From assembly GCA_036417435.1 (NCBI GenBank), contig CM070908.1, positions 53,105,090 through 53,169,089 of the forward strand: DNA of 64,000 bases, given 5' to 3'. The first letter of the stretch is position 1. Each line of letters begins with the position of its first letter. The notes beneath the pieces were generated by a model that made no database searches, was not told the origin of the DNA, and was given only the letters and a program-made list of their open reading frames with translations. The translations under genes were made by a program, and so were the position numbers. The DNA comes from Inia geoffrensis. Its lineage: Eukaryota; Chordata; Mammalia; Artiodactyla; Iniidae. Below are positions 23,659-35,308 of this stretch, piece after piece.

Positions 23659-26600
23659 TTAGATTCCATTTATATGTGTTAGTATATGGTATTCGTTTTT
23701 CTCTTTCTGACTTACTTCACTCTGTGTGACAGTCTCTAGGTCCATCCAGCTCACTACAAACAACTCAATTTCGTTTCTTTTTATGGCTGAGTAATATTCC
23801 ACTGTATATATGTGCCACATCTTCTTTATCCATTCATCTGTCGATGGACACTTAGGTTGCTTCCATGTCCTGGCTACTGTAAATAGTGCTGCAATGAACA
23901 TTGTGGTACATGACTCTTTTTGAGTTATGGTTTTCTCAGGGTATATGCCCAGTAGTGGGATTGCTGGGTCGTATGGTAGTTGTATTTTTACTTTTTTAAG
24001 GAACCTCCATACTGTTCTCCATAGTGGCTATATCAATTTACATTCCCACCGACAGTGCAAGAGGGTTCCCTTTTCTCCACACCCTCTACAGCATTTATTG
24101 TGTGTAGATTTTTTGATTATGGCCATTCTGACCAGTGTGAGGTGATACCTCATTGTAGTTTAGATTTGCTTTTCTCTAATGATTAGTGATGTTGAGCATC
24201 CTTGCATGTGCTTGTTGGCAATCTGTATATGTTCTTTGGAGAAATGTCCATTTAGGTCTTCTTCCAATTTTTGGCTTGGGTTGTTTGTTTTTTTGATATT
24301 GAGCTGCATGAGCTGCTTGTAAATTTTGGAGATTAATCCTTTGTTAGTTGCTTCATTTGCAAATATCTTCTCCTATTCTGAGGGTTGTTTTGTCGTCTTG
24401 TTCATGCTTTCCTTTGCTGTACAAAATTTTAAGTTCCATTAGGTCACATTTGTTTATTTTTGTTTTTATTTCCATTTCTGTAGGAGGTGGGTCAAAAGGA
24501 TCTTGCTGTGATTTATATCATAGAGTGTTTTTCCTGTGTTTTCCTCTAAGAGTTTGATGGTGTCTGGCCTTACATTTAGGTCTTTAATCCATTTTGAGTT
24601 TATTTTTGTGTATGGTGTTAGGGAATGTTCTAATTTCATTCTTTTACATGTAGCTGTCCAGTTTTCCCACCACCATTTATACAGGCTGTATTTCCTCCAC
24701 TGTATATTCTTGCCTCCTTTATCAAAGATAAGGTGACCATATGTGCGTGGGTTTATCTCTGGGCTTTCTATGCTGTTCCGATGGCCTATATTTCTGTTTT
24801 TGTGCCAGTACCATACTGTCTTGATTCCTGTAGCTTTGTAGTATAGTCTGAACTCTGGGAGCCTGATCCCTCCGGCTCCGTTTTTCTTTCTCAAGATTGC
24901 TTTGGCTATTCTGGGTCTTTTGTGTTTCCATACAAATTGTGAAATTTTTTGTTCTAGTTCTGTGAATAATGCCAGCGGTAGTTTGATAGGGATTGCATTG
25001 ACTCTCTAGATTGCTTTGGGTAGTATAGTCATTTTTCACAATGTTGGTTCTATCAATCCAAGAACAGGGTATATCTCTCCATCTGTATAATCTTTAATTT
25101 CTTTCATCAGTGTCTTATAGTTTTCTTCGTACAGGTCTTTTGTCTCCTTAGGTAGGTTTATTCCTAGGTATTGTCTTCTTTTTCTTGCAGTGGTAAATGA
25201 GATTGTTTCCTTAATTTCTCTTTCAGATTTTTTATCATTAGTGTTTAGGAATGCAAGAGATTTCTGTGCATTAATTGTATGTCCTGCTACTTTACCACAT
25301 TAATTGATTAGCTCTAGTATTTTTCTGGTATCATCTTTAGGATTCTCTATGTATAGTATCATGTCATCTGCCAACAATGACAGCTTTACTTCTTTTCCGA
25401 TATGGATTCCTTTTGTTTCTTCTTCTTCTTTGACTGCTGTGACTAAAACTTCCAAAACTATGGTGAATCATTGTGGTGAGAGTGGGCAACTTTGTCTTGT
25501 TCCTGATCTTAGAGGAAATGGTTTCAGTTTTTCACGATGGGGAACGATGTTAGCTGGGGGTTTGTCATATATGGCCTTTATTATGTTGAGGTTAAGTTCC
25601 CTCTATGCCTACTTTCTGGAGGGTATTTATCATAAATGGTGGTGAATTTTGTCGAAAGACTTTTCTGCATCTATTGACATGATCATATGGTTTTTCTTCT
25701 TCAGTTTGTTAATATGGTTTATCACATTGATTGATTTGTGTATATTGAAGAATCCTTGCGTTCCTGGGATAAACCCCATTTGATCACGGTGTATGATCCT
25801 TTTAATGTGCTGTTGGATTCTGTTTCCTAGTATTTTGTTGAGGATTTTTGCATGTATGTTCCTCAGGGTTATTAGCCTATAGTTTTCTTTTTCTTTGACA
25901 TCTTGGTCTGGTTTTGGTATCAGGGTGATGGTGGCCTCGTAGAATGAGTTTGGGAGTGTTCCTCCCTCTGCTATATTTTGGAATATTTTGAGAAGGATAG
26001 GTGTTAGCTGTTCTCTAAATGTTTGATAGAATTCCTCTGTGAAGCTATCTGGTCCTGGATTTTTGTTTTTTGGAAGAATTTTAATCACAGTTTCAGTTTC
26101 AAGTGCTTGTGTTTGGTCTGCTTCTATTTTCTATTTCTCCCTGGTTCAGTCTCAGAAGGTTGTGCTTTTCTAAGAATTTGTCCATTTCTTCCAAGTTGTC
26201 CGTTTTATTGGCATATAGTTGCTTGTAGTAATCTCTCATGATCCTTTCTACTTCTGCAGTGTCAGTTTTTACTTCTCCTTTTTCAGTTCTAATTATATTG
26301 ATTTGAGTCTTCTCCCTTTTCTTCTTGATAAGTCTGGCTAATGGTTTATCAATTTTGTTTATCTTCTCAAAGAACCAGCTTGTAGTTTTATTGGTCTTTG
26401 CTATTGTTTCCTTCATTTCTTTTTCACTTATTTCTTACCTGATCTTCATGATTTCTTTCCTTCTGCTAACTTTGGGGTTTTTTGTTCTTCTTTCACTAAT
26501 TGCTTTAGGTATAAGGTTAGGTTGTTTATTTGAGATGTTTCTTGTTTCTTAAGATAGGACTGCATTGCTATAAACTTCACTCTTAGAACTGCTTTTGCTG

Positions 26601-27679
26601 CATCCCATAGGTTTTGGGTCGTTGTGTTTTCATTGTCATTTGCTTCTGTGTATTTTTTTATTTCCTCTTTGATTTCTACAGTGATCTCTTGTTTATTAAG
26701 TAGTGTATTGTTTAGCCTCCATGTGTCTGTATTTTTTACAGATCCTTTCCTGTATTTGATATCAAGTCTCATAGCATAGTAGTCATAAAAGATACTTGAT
26801 ACGGGGCTTCCCTGGTGGCGCAGTGGTTGAGAGTCTGCCTGCTGATGCAAGGGATACGGGTTCTTTCCCCAGTGCAGGAAGATCCCACATGCCACGGAGC
26901 GGCTAGGCCCGTGAGCCATGGCAGCTGAGCCTGCACGTCCGGAGCCTGTGCTCTGCAATGGGAGAGGCCACAACAGTGAGAGGCCCACGTACCGCAAAAA
27001 AAAAAGATACTTGATACGATTTCAATTTTCTTAAATTTACCAAGGCTTGATTTGTGACCCAAGATATGATCCATCCTGGAGAATGTTCCATGAGCACTTG
27101 AGAATAGTGTGTATTCTGTTGTTTTTGGATGGAGTGTCCTATAAATATCAATTAAGTCCATCCTGTTTAATATATCATTTAAAGCTTGTGTTTCCGTATT
27201 TATTTTCATTTTGGATGATCTGTCCATTGGTGAAAGTGGGGTGTTAAAGTCCCCTACTATGATTGTGTTACTGTCGATATCCCATTTTATGGATGTTAGC
27301 GTTTGCCTTATGTACTGAGGTGCTTGTATGTTGGGTGCATAAATATTTACAATTGTTTTATCTTCTTTTTGGATGATCCCTTGATCATTATGTAGTGTCC
27401 TTCTTTGTCTCTTGTAATAGTCTTTGTTGTAAAGTCTATTTTGTCTGGCGTGAGAATTGCTACTCCAGCTTTCTTTTGATTTCCATCTGCATGGAATATC
27501 TTTTTCCATCCCCTCACTTTCAGTCTCTATGTGTCCCTAGGTCTGAAGTACGTTTCTTTTGGACAGCATATCTATGGGTCTTGTTTTTGTATTCATTCAG
27601 CCAGTCTGTGTCTTTTGGTTGGAGCATTTAATCCATTTACATTTAAGGTAATTACCGACATGTATGTTCCTATTACCAT
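23659..27679 (-). pseudogene. L1 ORF2 relic in copy B
   Basis: The start at 27679 follows the same context as in the sense L1 (ATGGTAATAGGAAC). The endonuclease region includes VNIYAPN, VGDFNTPLSPMDRSS and TFSRMDHILGHK within a 246-codon open stretch (26769-27509 on the minus strand). That stretch then runs into SINE sequence. The RT core reads LADDM (codons for ADDM at 25360-25371), where the sense L1 has FADDM. The C-terminal open piece ends HINGI at 23659. Frameshifts, stops and the SINE disable it. Confidence 0.93.
26804..27001 (+). mobile_element. Short CHR SINE inside L1 copy B
   Basis: It begins GGGCTTCCCTGGTGGCGCAG and ends CGTACCGC plus poly-A. A perfect 17-bp duplication, AAAAGATACTTGATACG, occurs at 26787-26803 and 27002-27018; the leading A bases are ambiguous with the tail. 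It entered the L1 endonuclease coding region after that L1 was already in place. Confidence 0.97.
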
Positions 27680-27744
27680 TTTCTTAATTGTTTTGGGTTT
27701 GTTATTGTAGGCCTTTTCCTTCCCTTGTGTTTTCTGACTGGAGA

Positions 27745-28620
27745 AATTCCTTTAGCATTTGTTGTAGAGCCGGTTTGGTGGTGCTGAATTCTCTTAGCTT
27801 TTGCTTGTCTGTAAGGTTTTTAATTTCTCCATTGAATCTGTATGAGATCCTTGCTGGGTAGAGTAATCTTTGTTGCAGGTTTTTCCCTTTCATCACTTTA
27901 AATATGTCCTGCCACTCCCTTCTGGCTTGCAGAGTTTCTGCTGAAAGATCAGCTGGTAACCTTATGGGGATTCCCTTGTATGTTATTTGTTGTTTTTCTC
28001 TTGCTGCTTTTAATATTTTTTCTTTGAATTTAATTTTTGATTGATTAATATGTGTCTTGGTGTATTTCTCCTTAGATTTATCCTGTATGGGACTCTCTGC
28101 GCTTCCTGGGCTTGATTGACTATTTCCTTTCCCATATTAGTGTTCAACTATAATCTGTTCAAATATTTTCTCAGTCCCTTTCTTTTTCTGTTTCTCTTCT
28201 GGGATCCCTATAATTCGAATGTTGGTGCATTTAATATTGTCCCAGAGGTCTCTGACACTGTCTTCAGTTCTTTTCATTCTTTCTTCTTTATTCTGCTCTG
28301 TGGTTGTTATTTCTACTATTTTATCTTCCAGGTTTCTTATCTGTTCTTCTGCCTCAGTTATTCTGCTATTGATTCCTTCTAGAGAATCTTTAATTTTATT
28401 TATTGTGTTGTTAATCATTTTTTGTTTGCTCTTAGGTCTTCTAGGTCTTGTTAAGTGTTTCTTTTATTTTCTCCATTCTATTTCCAAGGTTTTGGATCAT
28501 CTTTGCTATCATCACTCTGAATTCTTTTTCAGGTAGACTGCCTATTTCCTCTTCATTCGTTTGGTGTGGTGGGTGTTTACTTTTCCCCTTCATCTGCTGC
28601 ATATTTCTCTGTTTTCTCAT
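27745..28620 (-). pseudogene. L1 ORF1 relic in copy B
   Basis: The start ATG is placed at 28620 by alignment with the other copies. The open piece 28137-28418 (93 codons) contains the coiled-coil heptads (ITEAEEQIRNLEDKIVEI) and the RNA-binding signature NIRIIGIPEEKQ. The distal C-terminal part is in another frame near 27702-27896. The usual stop appears altered, so the end coordinate is approximate. Confidence 0.85.
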
Positions 28621-29122
28621 TTTGCTTATCTTACTGTGTTTAGTTTAGTTTCCTGTTCACAGGCTGCAGGTTTGTAGCTCCCATTGTTTTTGGCATTTTG
28701 CCCCCAGTGGGTAATGTTGGTTCAGTGGGTTGTGTAGGCTTTCTTATGTATGGGGCTGGTGCCTGTGCTCTGTTGGATGAACCTGGATTTTGTCTTTCTG
28801 GTGTGCAGGACTGCATCCGTTGGTGTGTTTGGTGTGTTTATGTGCTCATTTTAATTTTAGGCAGCCTCTCTTCTAATGCGTGGGGTTGTGTTCCTGTCTT
28901 GCTAGTTGTTTCGTATGGGCTTTCCAGCACTGTAGCTTGCTGGCCGTTGAGTGGAGCTGGGTCTTAGTGTTCAGATGGAGATCTCTGGGAGAGCTTTTGC
29001 CGTTTGGTATTATGTGGGGCTGGGAAGTCTCTGTTGGTCCAGTATCCTGAACTCAGCTCTCCCACCTAAGAGCCTCAGGCCTGACACATGGCCGGAGCAC
29101 CAAGACCCTGTCAGCCACATGG

Positions 29123-29370
29123 TATGTACCAGGAACTAATCTAGGTCCATGGATTTCAGTCGTAAAAAGCAGTCAAAAATGTCTGGCTTCATGGAGTTTA
29201 TACTGGTTGTTACAGGAATTCCAGTGTCTCCTTTCTCTTTCCTCTCCTGGCAAATAACAGTCGTTTCCTTGGAAACCAGAAGGGAAGATCCTTGAGGGAA
29301 GGGAATATCCTTGTTTCTGTAGTGCCTATTACAATGCCTGGTCCATCACAGAAACTTAATGTGTAATCAG
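29123..29370 (+). mobile_element. L2-type fragments
   Basis: Around 29140-29215, GTACCAGGAACTAATCTAGG and GGCTTCATGGAGTTTATACT resemble the common L2 segment. Around 29290-29370, GATCCTTGAGGGAAGGGAAT and TACAATGCCTGGTCCATCAC match the L2 end. Both are degraded. Confidence 0.5.
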
Positions 29371-29616
29371 GAAAAACAAATCTGATTCCATACTGGATCA
29401 GTTTCTTTTACTTTAACTTTTGTATTCGATTGCTTTTGCTTAGTTGTACTAGCTCAAGGAGGCATGAAACCAAGCAGGACCCTGTGCGGCCCTCCCAAGT
29501 GTTGATGAGAAATTTTTATACATGTAAAGAAGCAAAAGTATAACGTTCATAATTGTAATCCTTACCGACAATGATTCCAAAGTTGAATCGTATGCCAACA
29601 AAGTGGGTGTAACACC

Positions 29617-29822
29617 TAGGGCTTCCCTGGTGGCGCAGTGGTTGAGAGTCCGCCTGCTGATGCAGGGGATGCAGGATCATGCCCCGATCCGGGAGGATCC
29701 CACATGCCACGGAGTGGCTGGGCCCGTGAGCCATGGCCTCTGGGCCTGCGCGTCTGGAGCTTGTGCTCCGCAAAGGGAGAGGCCACAACAGTGAGAGGCC
29801 CACGTACCGCAAAAACAAAAAC
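29617..29822 (+). mobile_element. Short CHR SINE
   Basis: It opens GGGCTTCCCTGGTGGCGCAG near 29619 and ends GTACCGCAAAAACAAAAAC. The duplications AAAGTGGGTGTAACACC (29600-29616) and AAAGGGGGTGTAACACC (29823-29839) differ at one base. Confidence 0.96.
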
Positions 29823-29839
29823 AAAGGGGGTGTAACACC

Positions 29840-32607
29840 AATGAGCTGTTTAGAGCACAAATTCCAACAAACAGGCTATGTAGTTTCAATACTTTAAATA
29901 AAAGAGCAGCTTGGCTCTCAAGCCAGGCCAAGTATGTCACCTTTGGAAAGTGAACTCAGTTATTTGGTGTTCCTTACCAGATGATTCCATTTTAGTTATG
30001 GGTGACCTTAGAGATAATAGGCAGAGCTCTAGGGGGAAGAAGTGCCTGCTAAAGTATTCAGATAAGAGACCATTTTGCCATCCGAGTGATTAAAGAGTTT
30101 TCTGTTGAGTTGCTTTAGAACCCACTGAAATAGCTACACACTAGAATGGATTGGACCTGTGGTAATGGAACAGAATAGTGGATTTCTCCCAACTGCTCTT
30201 CCTGATGGCCAACTAAGTCCACAGGACTGATTTTTCCAAGCTTTCACATCCCCATAAATATGATCCAGTAATAAATGCTAGTGTCATGGCTATGAATTAG
30301 CAAGTGGTGTCCTCCTAAAACTTCAAGGATTTTTGGCAAGAAAGAGTAGAGATTCGAAGGAAGAACTGATAAGTTCCTGTTCTCCCTATAGAGAGGAGTA
30401 ACCTACCTAAGAACTTAAAAAGACCTCTGGCAAACACAACAGAACAAATACACAAACAAAATCCTCTTGACTGAACTGTCAGGGCCTGGAAATAAGAACT
30501 GATTATCAGCAACTGATGTGTGTGTGGGCGAATGATGATCATTTTAGGGTTTCCAACCAAGGTATGCATGAGAGTGGGAAAAATCCCAAGGGGGCACCCC
30601 AACTGGCCTGGAATGTGGCTGATAAACTAAAGGTTGTGGAGACAGTACACTGGCTTGGGCTGAAGGTTCCTGCCTTAGTGGACTTTGTTTTGTTTGGTTA
30701 GATGGAATGTGTGGCAAGGAAGGAAAGAAGGGGTTCAGGGGCTGGAGAGAATGTTGAGCCCCAAAGGATATTTCTGCCCAAGCCTGCGCCCTTTACCTGT
30801 ATTCACCAAAATATCTCCACACCATCCTTCAAAAGATTACTGTTTCTCAGTAAATTAAAGCCTTTCCTTTTTCTCTCAATCTTTTCCTAAATGTTTGAAC
30901 ATTATTGCATTTGACCCATATAACCTTCAGTAGCACCCGGGTCAACTCCTAAAAGTAAACAAACAGACATCCTACTATGACATAGGAATAGTAAACACTT
31001 AAAAATTTTACTAATATTTGTACATATAGCATCTGCAACTGTTTCTAAATATCTATCTATCTATCTGTCTCTATCCATCTGTCTAATCAGTAATAAAAAT
31101 TAAGGCCACCTACATGGACAAATAGTACCTTTTAAACAAAGTTACTGCTATTAATAGATAAATTATAATAATTCAATGAAATCCCAGAGGACATTAAGTC
31201 AATAAAAGGTAAGCAGAGAATCATGAAAGAATTCTCTTTCATGGAAACAGGAAAGGGTTCTTAGGGATAAAAAATGAAATATGATGGAGGCATTCAAAAA
31301 GTTCTTAGAAAGATATTACACTATGACCTCTGGACTAATCCAAATAATTTACTGACTGCATATTTCACTTCCCACAAGCCTTCTTAAAGGCTTCTTATCC
31401 AGATAGAACTCAGATGACATATATTTACCAAGAGAAAAAGAGCCCCAATTGTTCAGGGTTGTGAACACAGAAGGAAGATGTGCCCCAATCCCTGGCCAGA
31501 CAAAAACCACGGAAGACAGATACTTTCCTAACAATGATAGATATGGTTTGACTATGGCTGTGCTCCGTGAGAACCTTGCTTTTTCTCACCTGCAGAGACC
31601 AGGGAAGTGTGGATGCATGAATCAAATACAGCGATCCCATTCTTTATCTACAGATTAGCCCTTTTATAATACTTCCCTTCCCTCCTCTTGTTCATCAAAA
31701 CAGGTCTAGATCTGCCCTCGTTCAAGAAATTGTTTTGAATGGCTTAGACCCTTCTAAGAATAATCGGAGGAGTGGGGTCTAATTTTTCTTAACCTCTTTG
31801 TTTTTATAAAGAGACAAAAGTTGACTAATGATGAGGGCGACCACATAGTTTATATCCTAAACAAGGACCTTTCTGGGAATGAAAATAGGAGCTATTAATA
31901 ATTGTGCTAGGACAATGGCAAAATGGGATTGAAGGGTCCCCTACTTATAATCAAAATCAAAATATATATCTAGCCAGGTTTCAGTGATTTATTGCACATT
32001 TCAAACTAAAACACACTTAATATCAAATATAAACTTGGTCATGTGAATTTTGCTTTAATTCCCCCTTGAGGGAAAAAATACAATAATCTATTGAAAAATG
32101 CCCTATATAGTCTCACACTTGCTTTCTTTATTTCTGATCTTCCCAAGGTTAGTCATAAATAGAACTTAAATAAATCTATTATATAAAACAATGAACAGTG
32201 ATGACCCTCACAGAAAATAGATTCAGGAGCCTGGAAAATGTTGGAAAAATATTCCTGGAGCTCAGAGAAAAATGAAGATATTCAAGATTTGTAAGAAAAG
32301 CTATGTGGGGAGTAAATTGAGGATATCAACTATGCTTGCAGCAAGACTTAGAGAAAGACAGACAAAGCAGGTTGTAAAAACAAAACTTAGGGGAAAAAAG
32401 GATAGAAATGCGTTTCCCTAAGATTGAAAACAAAATGAAATCCCACCAAAGTCCTAAGTTGAGAGATAAGAAGAGATTCACTAAGGGCCAGACTAGATGA
32501 ATGAATCCATTCCCGGATATAGTCTAATGATACCTTGGAATTTTAGGAACAAAGAAGAAATAATTCAACAAGTATCCATGCAGAAAAAAGTAAAATAAAA
32601 AGTAAGC
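29840..32607. other. Unique sequence, no gene recognised
   Basis: No exon, RNA gene or confident repeat apart from a short tetranucleotide tract near 31055. The longest open frame is 95 codons and shows no motif. 31950-32600 is AT-rich and may contain very old LINE material, but I cannot name it. Confidence 0.4.
31050..31086. repeat. (ATCT)n-type tetranucleotide repeat
   Basis: ATCTATCTATCTATCTGTCT followed by imperfect units. A short, interrupted microsatellite. Confidence 0.85.
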
Positions 32608-33175
32608 AATCATTTATTTATTCAACGAGTATTTGTCGAGTACTGTGGTGGATTGTGCTATGTTCCCAATTTGCTGCCCTGCCTGTAAGAGGATTAATAC
32701 ATCCCTGCTTGTTCTACGTGACTTGCTTCCCCTACAGGAGGAATATACCTCCCCATTGTTGTAGGCTTAGCCATGTGACTTCCTTTGGCTAATGGAATAT
32801 GAGCTGCATCTGAGTAGAAGATTTAATAGTGAAACTTATATGTGGTTCTGCCACTGTCCTTTCCTTTGTGCTAAGAGAAAAAATGTCCCAGATAGGATTT
32901 GCTCTATTAGCCTGGATTCTGGAATTTAAAAGATGTAAATAAAGCTACAGCTGTGGAGTAGAGCCTCAGCCTACCTGCAGCCAACACAGTGTGATTGAGA
33001 AATAAACGTGTTGGTTAGAACAACAGAGATACTAGGGTTTTCTGTTACAGTAGTATAACCCAGCAAAAGCTGACTAATGAACGTGCCTGTGACTTTCCAG
33101 TTACACTGCTTGGTCCTGGAAAGTTAGTCACCATGGATCCTTGCCTTCATGGAACTTATGGTCTAGTAAATATCC
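32608..33175 (+). mobile_element. L2-type element split by an MLT1-like LTR
   Basis: The left piece ends CATTTATTTATTCAACGAG and TATTTGTCGAGTAC. The right piece resumes CGTGCCTGTGACTTTCCAGT and continues to CCTTGCCTTCATGGAACTTA. These are adjacent in the usual repeat order. The LTR at about 32644-33081 separates them. Confidence 0.55.
32644..33081 (+). mobile_element. MLT1-like solo LTR (ERVL-MaLR)
   Basis: It starts TGTGGTGGATTGTGCTATGT, has internal GCCATGTGACTTCCTTTGGC (a frequent MaLR LTR phrase), and ends CCCAGCAAAAGCTGACTAAT. No internal MaLR sequence or second LTR is present. Subfamily and exact ends are uncertain. Confidence 0.75.
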
Positions 33176-33474
33176 TATGAACTTTAGATACCAAATTTCT
33201 AGATACAGGATTGCTATGTACTGGGTTTTAAGACAAAGGCAAAATCATTATATTCTCAAACATGTAATAACTTATAGAAAATGCCTTTCATATGTTTTTA
33301 TGGAAATTACTTGGAGGCATTAATAAGATAACAAAAATATGAATCAAAGGTGCTCTTAAGAATGAAGAAATTTTGTTTAAATAGGACTGGTAATGAGCCC
33401 ATATTGAAAATATGGGGCCAACTCAGTTGGTTTACTCATTCATTCCACAAATACTTATTAAATGCATGTGATAT

Positions 33475-33720
33475 TATTTTCCTAAAGAATTCAAGAAAAT
33501 CAACTACAAAATTATTAGGACTAATAAAAGAGTTTCCTACAGTGGCTAGTTACAGAAATCTACATATAAAACATCATTAACTCCTTTGTATACTTGTAGA
33601 TATAATTAGGAAAAAGCGCTCTGTCATCATAGCAACAGAATTATGTAAAACCCAGGAATGCAGTTAACAAGAAATGTGGCAGAAGGAAACTTTACTAAGG
33701 GATATGAAATTAATGAGAAG
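33475..33720 (+). mobile_element. Ancient L1 ORF2 fragment, sense
   Basis: ACAAAATTATTAGGACTAAT, AAAGAGTTTCCTACAGTGGC and CATCATAGCAACAGAATTAT follow the order of the L1 reverse-transcriptase region. The same region reads [14 protein letters not shown] in the young copy. Heavily decayed. Confidence 0.65.
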
Positions 33721-33769
33721 ATGTAGTACTGAGTAGGTATTCATTTTCCCCAGATTAACTTCTACATTT

Positions 33770-33860
33770 AATGTGAGGAAGAAACTGAGGTTCAGAGATG
33801 CTGAATGACTTGCCTTTGGCTGCCGTGCCAGCCGAAGGCAAGTCAGAATCTGAAAACTGG
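33770..33860 (+). mobile_element. MIR-derived segment with a strong hairpin
   Basis: GAAACTGAGGTTCAGAGATG and CTGAATGACTTGCC match the MIR core. The expected continuation is replaced by an inverted copy that forms a 17-bp stem. See the separate hairpin entry. Confidence 0.6.
33806..33845. repeat. Inverted repeat: 17-bp arms, 6-base loop
   Basis: The left arm TGACTTGCCTTTGGCTG (33806-33822) pairs with the right arm CAGCCGAAGGCAAGTCA (33829-33845) across the loop CCGTGC. There is one non-Watson-Crick position, which could be a G-U pair in RNA. The arms are moderately GC-rich, so this is not an AT accident. Confidence 0.95.
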
Positions 33861-34351
33861 TCTCTGTTCTTGTCACGATTTCATGTCGCACCAGGCTGCC
33901 AAGAACATATATGGCTTACATTAAAGATAACGTTGAACACTCAAGTTTCATGAGGTTCAGCCTTTCTGAAAGGTTTCTTCACCATCAGCTGCATCTCACA
34001 CTGATGACCCCAAATACTCCATCCCCACCACATAGGGGCTGGTAGCCTCGCTATGTGGGGAAGCACTATTTGGCATCCTGAAAGGTGTCTATTTGCCAGG
34101 AGGATTAATTTAGGCTGATTATTTTTACGAAACAGAAGACTCAGGAAGTCTTTCTTTTTACCTCCCCCTTAGCTGCCTAAAAAGTTTAGATAAAGGGCCT
34201 GTTTCCAGAATAGAGCTATCACCAGAGATACCTGCAAAGAGTATGGACTGGGTGTGGTGAGGGAGACTGGCAGGGCTTAGAGATCATAGAACCCTCTTTC
34301 TCACTGTCTCTGCGTGTCCAGCAAACAGTTATTTACCCAACATTTGCTTTT
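33861..34351. other. Unique sequence, no gene recognised
   Basis: No repeat family, exon or RNA gene is recognised. One short inverted pair around CCACATAGGGGC and CTATGTGGGG (34027-34060) is noted but is not distinctive. Confidence 0.4.
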
Positions 34352-35308
34352 CTACAGTAATCAAAACCGTATGGTATTTGCACAGAAACAGAAATACAGA
34401 TCAATAGAGCAGGATAGAAAGCCCAGAAATAAACCCACACACCTATGGTCAGTTAATCGAAGGCAAAGGAGGCAAGAACATAGAATGAAGAAAAGACAGT
34501 CTCTTCAATAAGTGGTGCTGGGAAAACTGGACAGCTACTGTGAACGCATGAAATTAACACATTCTCTAACACCACGCATAAAAATAAACTCAAAATGGAT
34601 TAAGGATCGGATACTGTAAAACTCCTAGAGGAAAACACAGGCAGAATACTCTTTGACATAAATCGCAGCAATATCTTTTTGGATCTGTCTCCTAGAGTAA
34701 TGGAAATAAAAACAAAAATAAACAAATGGGATCTAATGAAACATAAAAGCTTTTGCACAGCAAAGGAAACCATAAACTAAATGAAAAGGCAACCTATAGA
34801 ATGAGAGAAAATATTTGCAAAAGATGCAACCGACAAGGGATTAGTCTCCAAAATATACAAACAACTCATACAACTCAATATAAAAAACAAACAACCCAAT
34901 CCAAAAATAGGCAGAAGAACTAAATAGACATTTCTCCAAACAAGATATACATTTGGCCAACAAACACATGAAAGGATGCTCAACATCACTAATCATTAGA
35001 GAAATGCAAATCAAAACTACAATGAGGTATCACCTCACACCGGTCAAAATGGCCATCATCAAAAAATCCACAAACAATAAATGCTGAAGAGGGTGTGGAG
35101 AAAAGGGAACCCTCCTACCCTGTTGGTGGGAATGTAAATTGATGCAGCCACTATGGAGAACAGTATGGAAGTTCCTTAAAGAACTAAAAATAGAGTTAAC
35201 ATATGATCCTGCAATCCCACTCTTGAGCATATATCTGGAGAAAAACATGGTTCGAAAGGATACATGCACACCAGTGTTCACTGCAGCACTATTTACAATA
35301 GCCATTGC
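34352..35308 (+). mobile_element. Internal L1 ORF2 piece, sense, lacking both ends
   Basis: It begins CTACAGTAATCAAAACCG and runs collinearly with L1 ORF2 through AACAACCCAATCCAAAAATAG and AGAGGGTGTGGAGAAAAGGG to TTTACAATAGCCA. It then stops without the last ORF2 codons, 3'UTR or poly-A. Normal target-primed copies keep the 3' end, so this piece was probably trimmed by deletion or arrived another way. It contains stops and is non-functional. Confidence 0.9.

Larger units (their letters stand above)
23285..29122 (-). mobile_element. Near-full-length antisense L1 (copy B), inactive, hosting a SINE
   Basis: From left to right on the plus strand: a T-run, 3'UTR, ORF2, spacer, ORF1 and part of the 5'UTR, ending near CTGTCAGCCACATGG. 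It aligns in order with the L1 at 37.7-43.3 kb but lacks that copy's outer 1.4 kb of 5'UTR. A SINE sits in its endonuclease region. No convincing target duplication is seen at the outer ends: only GGTAAGAA before copy A against GGTATGTA after copy B. Confidence 0.94.

Noticed and set aside
26769..27509. 246-codon minus-strand frame as a novel protein
   Set aside because: It joins L1 endonuclease sequence to an inserted CHR SINE; the hybrid is accidental.
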